Below, one piece after another: positions 7,350 to 9,599 of a stretch of 9,599 nt of DNA. How positions within the stretch are numbered: the stretch's first letter is position 1; each line of letters starts with the position of its first letter. The notes under the pieces were generated by a model. That model saw only the letters and a program-made list of their open reading frames with translations. It did no database searches and had not been told where the DNA came from. The DNA comes from Bacillota bacterium (GTDB lineage Bacteria > Bacillota > Clostridia > Oscillospirales > Ruminococcaceae), in assembly GCA_023429685.1 (NCBI GenBank), contig JAEZDF010000029.1, forward strand, positions 1 to 9,599. Direction: 5' to 3'. The position numbers and the translations under genes are program-made.

Positions 7350-7418
7350 TTTTACCCTGATTATCTCTTGTTTTCTTTTGTTTTCGTTGATTTTTAGTTT
7401 GCGCTGTCAAGGGTAAAA
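7350..7418. repeat. Dispersed 9-bp inverted repeat in the AT-rich gap
   Basis: TTTTACCCT (7350-7358) and AGGGTAAAA (7410-7418) are exact reverse complements 51 bases apart. The right arm overlaps a second pair, ATTTTTA (7390-7396) and TAAAAAT (7414-7420). They lie between the ctsR promoter and the small Cys-rich gene in a T-rich stretch. They might be protein-binding half-sites or chance in AT-rich sequence. Confidence 0.35.
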
Positions 7419-7466
7419 ATATCAATTCACGCACAATATATATTTTTGTGTAACCACAACTACCAC

Positions 7467-7485
7467 CATCACATAATATGTGGTG
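7467..7485 (+). promoter_or_regulatory. Imperfect palindrome with CATAATA, before the Cys-rich peptide gene
   Basis: CATCACAT-AAT-ATGTGGTG forms an 8-bp dyad with one T-G pair. Inside it CATAATA (7472-7478) resembles the -10 of sporulation sigma factors (sigma-G CATWHTA; sigma-K CATA start). The expected -35 region 17-18 bases upstream matches only partly. Transcription from here would begin about 25 bases before the ATG. This is a weak promoter or operator candidate. Confidence 0.3.
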
Positions 7486-7512
7486 AAAGTTAATTTAAGG
7501 AGGCAATACACT

Positions 7513-7662
7513 ATGGGTGGTTGTGGTTTTGGTGGAAATAATTGCAGCTGGATTATCATTCTTCTCGTCATCGTTTTCTGCTGCTGCGGCGATGGTTTTG
7601 GTGGCGGCTGCGGAAACAACTGCGGTGGCTGCGGAAACAACTGTGGCGGTTGCGGCTGCTAG
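7513..7662 (+). CDS. Small Cys/Gly-rich single-TM peptide, function unknown
   Basis: A 49-residue product has 11 cysteines and 17 glycines. It opens MGGCGFGGNNCSW, continues with a hydrophobic segment IIILLVIVF (14-22) followed by CCC (23-25), and ends in a repeat tail of two CGNNCGG units plus CGC. The ATG at 7513 has AAGGAGG (7497-7503) 9 bases upstream, a very strong site. An in-frame upstream GTG/ATG region would add 11 residues without such a site. A strong terminator follows, so it is probably a monocistronic real gene. It resembles small Gly/Cys-rich membrane peptides of Firmicutes, such as those annotated as YjcZ-like sporulation or high-cysteine proteins, but I cannot assign it to a family with certainty. 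Metal binding, disulfide cross-linking or a spore-coat role are guesses. Confidence 0.75.
   Translation: MGGCGFGGNNCSWIIILLVIVFCCCGDGFGGGCGNNCGGCGNNCGGCGC
7606..7647 (+). repeat. Two tandem 21-bp repeats inside the Cys-rich gene
   Basis: Units 7606-7626 and 7627-7647 share GGCTGCGGAAACAACTG and differ only at two third-codon positions near the end. A partial third unit follows. They encode the repeated CGNNCGG tail and keep the frame, so copy number could change by slippage without breaking the gene. Confidence 0.85.
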
Positions 7663-7704
7663 TTAGCCCGCTACGCTCATTACATCCGGCATAATCCACT
7701 GCGC

Positions 7705-7744
7705 TCGAGGGGAGGGCGTCCGATTGGGGACGCTCTCCCCTCGA
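7705..7744 (+). terminator. Strong rho-independent terminator
   Basis: A 17-bp stem with a single G-T pair (7705-7721 with 7728-7744) and a 6-base loop is followed within ten bases by ATTTTTATTTATTTT. It ends the transcript of the Cys-rich peptide gene and insulates the hydrogenase-like operon downstream. Confidence 0.9.
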
Positions 7745-7787
7745 ACCATATTTTTATTTATTTTGACAATCATTTAACAGGGTTATG

Positions 7788-7816
7788 TTGAAAGCTTGTT
7801 GTACTGATGATATAAT
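7788..7816 (+). promoter_or_regulatory. Sigma-A promoter of the DRTGG / ATPase / hydrogenase operon
   Basis: TTGAAA (7788-7793) and a perfect TATAAT (7811-7816) are 17 bases apart. Transcription would start near 7823, leaving a leader of about 65 bases before the first gene. A TTGACA at 7763-7768 lies upstream but has no -10 at proper spacing. Confidence 0.75.
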
Positions 7817-7843
7817 AGAAATTATATAAAACTATGTATCAGT
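7803..7843. repeat. Nested inverted repeats over the promoter -10 and start
   Basis: The inner arms ATATAAT (7810-7816) and ATTATAT (7821-7827) flank a 4-base spacer. The outer arms ACTGAT (7803-7808) and ATCAGT (7838-7843) enclose them. Both pairs are exact. The layout covers the -10 and the expected transcription start, where a repressor would act. The sequence is not a recognisable Rex or CtsR site. Confidence 0.4.
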
Positions 7844-7888
7844 TTATCATTTTAGTATTTGTACACCAAAGGAATGGAGATGAGGTTC

Positions 7889-8236
7889 ATGACGGTTGCC
7901 GATATTATTCGATTACTTGATGCCACTGTAATCTGCGGAGCGGAGCATGTACAGCATGAAGTGCATAACGCATGCGGCTCGGATATGATGAGCGACGTGC
8001 TTGCCTACGTCAAAGATCAGTCGGTGCTCTTAACAGGGCTTGTGAATCCCCAGGTCGTTCGCACTGCGGATATGATGGACATGGTGTGCGTGGTATTCGT
8101 GCGTGGCAAAGAACCGGATGAAAGTATGATTGAACTTGCAAAGGAGCGTCATATCGTACTATTAAAGACCAGTCACCGTATGTTCACTGCCTGCGGTATT
8201 TTGTATAATAACGGTCTGAGCGGAGGAAGCGACTGA
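7889..8236 (+). CDS. Small DRTGG-domain protein
   Basis: The 115-residue product MTVADIIRLLDATVICG...(to SGGSD) has the length and pattern of stand-alone DRTGG-domain proteins of Clostridia. These have an N-terminal helix (TVxDI...L), a beta strand, a glycine motif region (here HNACGSDMMSDVLAYV, 26-41), a hydrophobic strand (VLLTGLVNPQVVRTA, 46-60), VCVVFVRGKEPDESMIELAKE (67-87), then IVLLKTSHRMFTACGILY. The DRTGG sequence itself is degenerate. The domain is also found in HPr kinase-like and phosphotransacetylase proteins, and its ligand is not settled. The ATG at 7889 is preferred because GGAG (7876-7879) lies 9 bases upstream; an ATG at 7859 would add ten residues. Its TGA overlaps the next ATG by one base, so the two are translationally coupled. 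Confidence 0.78.
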   Translation: MTVADIIRLLDATVICGAEHVQHEVHNACGSDMMSDVLAYVKDQSVLLTGLVNPQVVRTADMMDMVCVVFVRGKEPDESMIELAKERHIVLLKTSHRMFTACGILYNNGLSGGSD

Positions 8237-8658
8237 TGCCAGATGTGATACGTATGCGGTACGAGGTACCGGGCGATGATTTCACCCGTGCCGGAGAAGC
8301 ATCCAGCAGCATGAAAAAGCTGTTAAAACAGCTTGGCATCTCCCCCGATTCCATCCGCAAGGCGGCTATCGCCATGTATGAAGGCGAGATCAACATGGTA
8401 ATTCACGCAAATGGCGGAGGGATTGATTTAGAGGTTCACAAGGACCGTATTCACATGGTGTTAAAGGATACCGGCCCCGGCATCCCCGATATAGAGCTCG
8501 CAATGCGCGCGGGTTATTCTACTGCCCCCGACAACGTAAGAACCCTCGGCTTCGGTGCCGGAATGGGTTTACCTAACATGAAAAAATACTCGGACGAAAT
8601 GACGGTTGAAAGCACCGTTGGCGTAGGCACAACCGTAACCATGGTTGTGTATACATAA
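8236..8658 (+). CDS. GHKL-type ATPase, RsbW/SpoIIAB-like serine kinase or anti-sigma factor
   Basis: The 140-residue product is a single ATPase domain of the GHKL (histidine-kinase-like) fold. The N box reads AMYEGEINMVIHA (46-58), aligning Glu49 and Asn53 with the catalytic Glu and Mg-binding Asn of SpoIIAB/RsbW. G1 is DTGPGIPD (78-85), and the lid/G2 region is GFGAGMGLPNMKKY (105-118). The C-terminal end GVGTTVTMVVYT matches the GTTV closing strand. All nucleotide-binding motifs look intact, so it is probably active. Proteins of this type phosphorylate anti-anti-sigma partners on Ser/Thr, bind sigma factors, or act as switches of a phosphatase. No partner STAS or PP2C gene is visible in the window. 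GGAGG lies 9 bases before the ATG, and the start overlaps the DRTGG gene stop (TGATG). Confidence 0.88.
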   Translation: MPDVIRMRYEVPGDDFTRAGEASSSMKKLLKQLGISPDSIRKAAIAMYEGEINMVIHANGGGIDLEVHKDRIHMVLKDTGPGIPDIELAMRAGYSTAPDNVRTLGFGAGMGLPNMKKYSDEMTVESTVGVGTTVTMVVYT

Positions 8659-8689
8659 CGCACGGATCCCGTCTGGTTTCGTTTGGTTC

Positions 8690-8695
8690 GGAGGG
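8690..8695 (+). promoter_or_regulatory. Ribosome binding site fixing the GTG start of the hydrogenase-like gene
   Basis: GGAGGG lies 8 bases before GTG at 8704. The nearest following in-frame ATG is well inside the ferredoxin-like part (Met104), so the GTG is the only plausible start. Confidence 0.75.
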
Positions 8696-8703
8696 AATTT
8701 ATC

Positions 8704-9599
8704 GTGCCCGAAAAGTTCTTTCATTCCGTAACCCTTGACCCGGATCTCTGTAAGGGCTGCACACACTGCATCAAACGCTGCCCAACCGAGGCGATTCGTG
8801 TTCGGGACGGCAAGGCATATATCATCTCCAACCGCTGTATTGACTGCGGAGAGTGTGTACGGGTATGCCCGCATCACGCAAAACTGCCTCAATACGATAG
8901 CTTAGATATACTGAGCAGCTCCAGATACAAGATAGCGCTTCCCGCCCCTGCGTTGTACGGACAGTTCAATAACCTTGACGACATCGACATCCTGCTGACA
9001 GCACTAAAACAGATGGGGTTTGACGATGTCTTTGAGGTTTCGCGCGCAGCCGAGATTGTGTCGGATGCCACGCGCCGTTTGATGCAGGAGAATAAGCTAA
9101 AAAAGCCGGTCATCAGTTCCGCCTGCCCGACGATTGTTCGTTTGATTCGCGTGCGCTTTCCCCAGCTGCTTGATCATCTGCTTAAACTCAACGCACCCAT
9201 AGAGATTGCGGCAAGGATGGCACGTGAAGAAGCGGTTAAAAAGACGGGGCTTTCGCCGGAAGAGATCGCCGTCATATTCATCTCGCCCTGCCCTGCTAAG
9301 GTTACCGCCGTACGTATGCCACTGGATATGGATAAAAGCAATGTGGACGCTGTGGTTGCGATAAAAGAGGTCTACACTCGCCTGCTGCCCCTGATGAAGG
9401 AGGTTGCCGATAAACCAGACACGCTTTCCTCGTCCGGACGCATCGGTATGAGCTGGGCATCAAGCGGCGGTGAGGCTTCTGCGATGCTCAATGAGAACTA
9501 CCTTGCCGCAGACGGCATTGAGAACGTCATAGAGGTGCTGGAGGCGCTGGAGGATGAGAAGTTTACCGACCTTGATTTTATTGAGCTAAACTCCTGCCC
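8704..9599 (+). CDS. FeFe-hydrogenase-like protein, group C (HydS, sensory) type; 3' end cut by window edge
   Basis: The frame is open from GTG 8704 through the last base (298 complete codons). Two [4Fe-4S] ferredoxin clusters come first: CKGCTHCIKRCP (Cys16, 19, 22, 26) and CIDCGECVRVCP (Cys45, 48, 51, 55). The hydrogenase domain shows L1 as SSACPTIVRL (Cys141), L2 as SPCPAK (Cys196, Lys199), and the beginning of L3 as ELNSC (Cys298) at the window edge. Catalytic FeFe hydrogenases have TSCCPGW and MPCTAKK; here Ala140 replaces the proton-relay Cys and Ser194 replaces the L2 Met. These changes are known in HydS-type putative sensors, which often carry C-terminal PAS and other signalling domains. 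It starts 45 bases after the ATPase gene. The remaining L3 and C-terminal domain are not visible, so HydS is likely but not proven. Confidence 0.86.
   Translation, partial: MPEKFFHSVTLDPDLCKGCTHCIKRCPTEAIRVRDGKAYIISNRCIDCGECVRVCPHHAKLPQYDSLDILSSSRYKIALPAPALYGQFNNLDDIDILLTALKQMGFDDVFEVSRAAEIVSDATRRLMQENKLKKPVISSACPTIVRLIRVRFPQLLDHLLKLNAPIEIAARMAREEAVKKTGLSPEEIAVIFISPCPAKVTAVRMPLDMDKSNVDAVVAIKEVYTRLLPLMKEVADKPDTLSSSGRIGMSWASSGGEASAMLNENYLAADGIENVIEVLEALEDEKFTDLDFIELNSC

Noticed and set aside
7446..7482. Rex-type redox repressor site
   Set aside because: TTGTG and similar pieces occur, but no full TTGTGAA...TTCACAA palindrome is present here or at the hydrogenase-operon promoter.
7422..7640. 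Pro/Gln-rich minus-strand open frame opposite the Cys-rich peptide
   Set aside because: Its composition is the mirror of the Gly/Cys repeat codons; there is no ribosome site, and the plus strand has a strong one.
7763..7768. TTGACA as the -35 of the hydrogenase operon
   Set aside because: No -10-like sequence lies 16-18 bases downstream; TTGAAA at 7788 with TATAAT at 7811 is far better.
8569..8892. 107-residue minus-strand frame across the start of the hydrogenase-like gene
   Set aside because: The plus strand here encodes two intact ferredoxin cysteine motifs with a good ribosome site; the minus frame is a shadow.
1..9599. Mobile elements, CRISPR, tRNA, rRNA, riboswitch
   Set aside because: No transposase or integrase frames, regularly spaced repeats, cloverleaf-like sequences or recognisable riboswitch cores were seen by eye on either strand.

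Overview
The window looks like a chromosomal segment of a Gram-positive, endospore-forming-type anaerobe of the class Clostridia, perhaps an Oscillospiraceae/Ruminococcaceae relative. The grounds are a spoVG gene, a complete ctsR-mcsA-mcsB-clpC heat-shock operon, strong GGAGG-type ribosome sites with TTG and GTG starts, and an FeFe-hydrogenase-type gene. This placement is inferred from gene content; no rRNA or other taxonomic marker is present. No mobile element, CRISPR array, tRNA or rRNA was seen.

Layout. (1) Positions 1-149, minus: the 5' part of spoVG, running off the left edge. (2) 150-445: a divergent intergenic region with a candidate murC promoter. (3) 446-1831, plus: murC, the UDP-N-acetylmuramate--L-alanine ligase, best started at a GTG. 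(4) 1962-2519, plus: a RimJ/RimL-type GNAT acetyltransferase. (5) 2573-2602: a 13-bp hairpin between convergent transcription units. (6) 2618-7219, minus: the CtsR regulon operon in the order ctsR, mcsA, mcsB, clpC. Its promoter is overlapped by tandem CtsR heptads at 7278-7310. (7) 7513-7662, plus: a 49-residue Cys/Gly-rich peptide with one hydrophobic segment, followed by a strong terminator at 7705-7744. (8) 7788-9599, plus: a promoter and three closely packed genes: a DRTGG-domain protein, a GHKL (RsbW/SpoIIAB-like) ATPase, and a HydS-like putative sensory FeFe-hydrogenase cut by the right edge.

How they work together. CtsR represses its own operon. McsA and McsB (a protein arginine kinase) mark damaged proteins and counteract CtsR, and ClpC unfolds marked substrates for ClpP. 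The right-hand operon is the most interesting part. It pairs an FeS/H-cluster protein carrying group C (HydS)-type sequence features with an anti-sigma-factor-like kinase and a small DRTGG protein. That suggests a redox or hydrogen-responsive signalling module; the output domain, if any, lies beyond the window.
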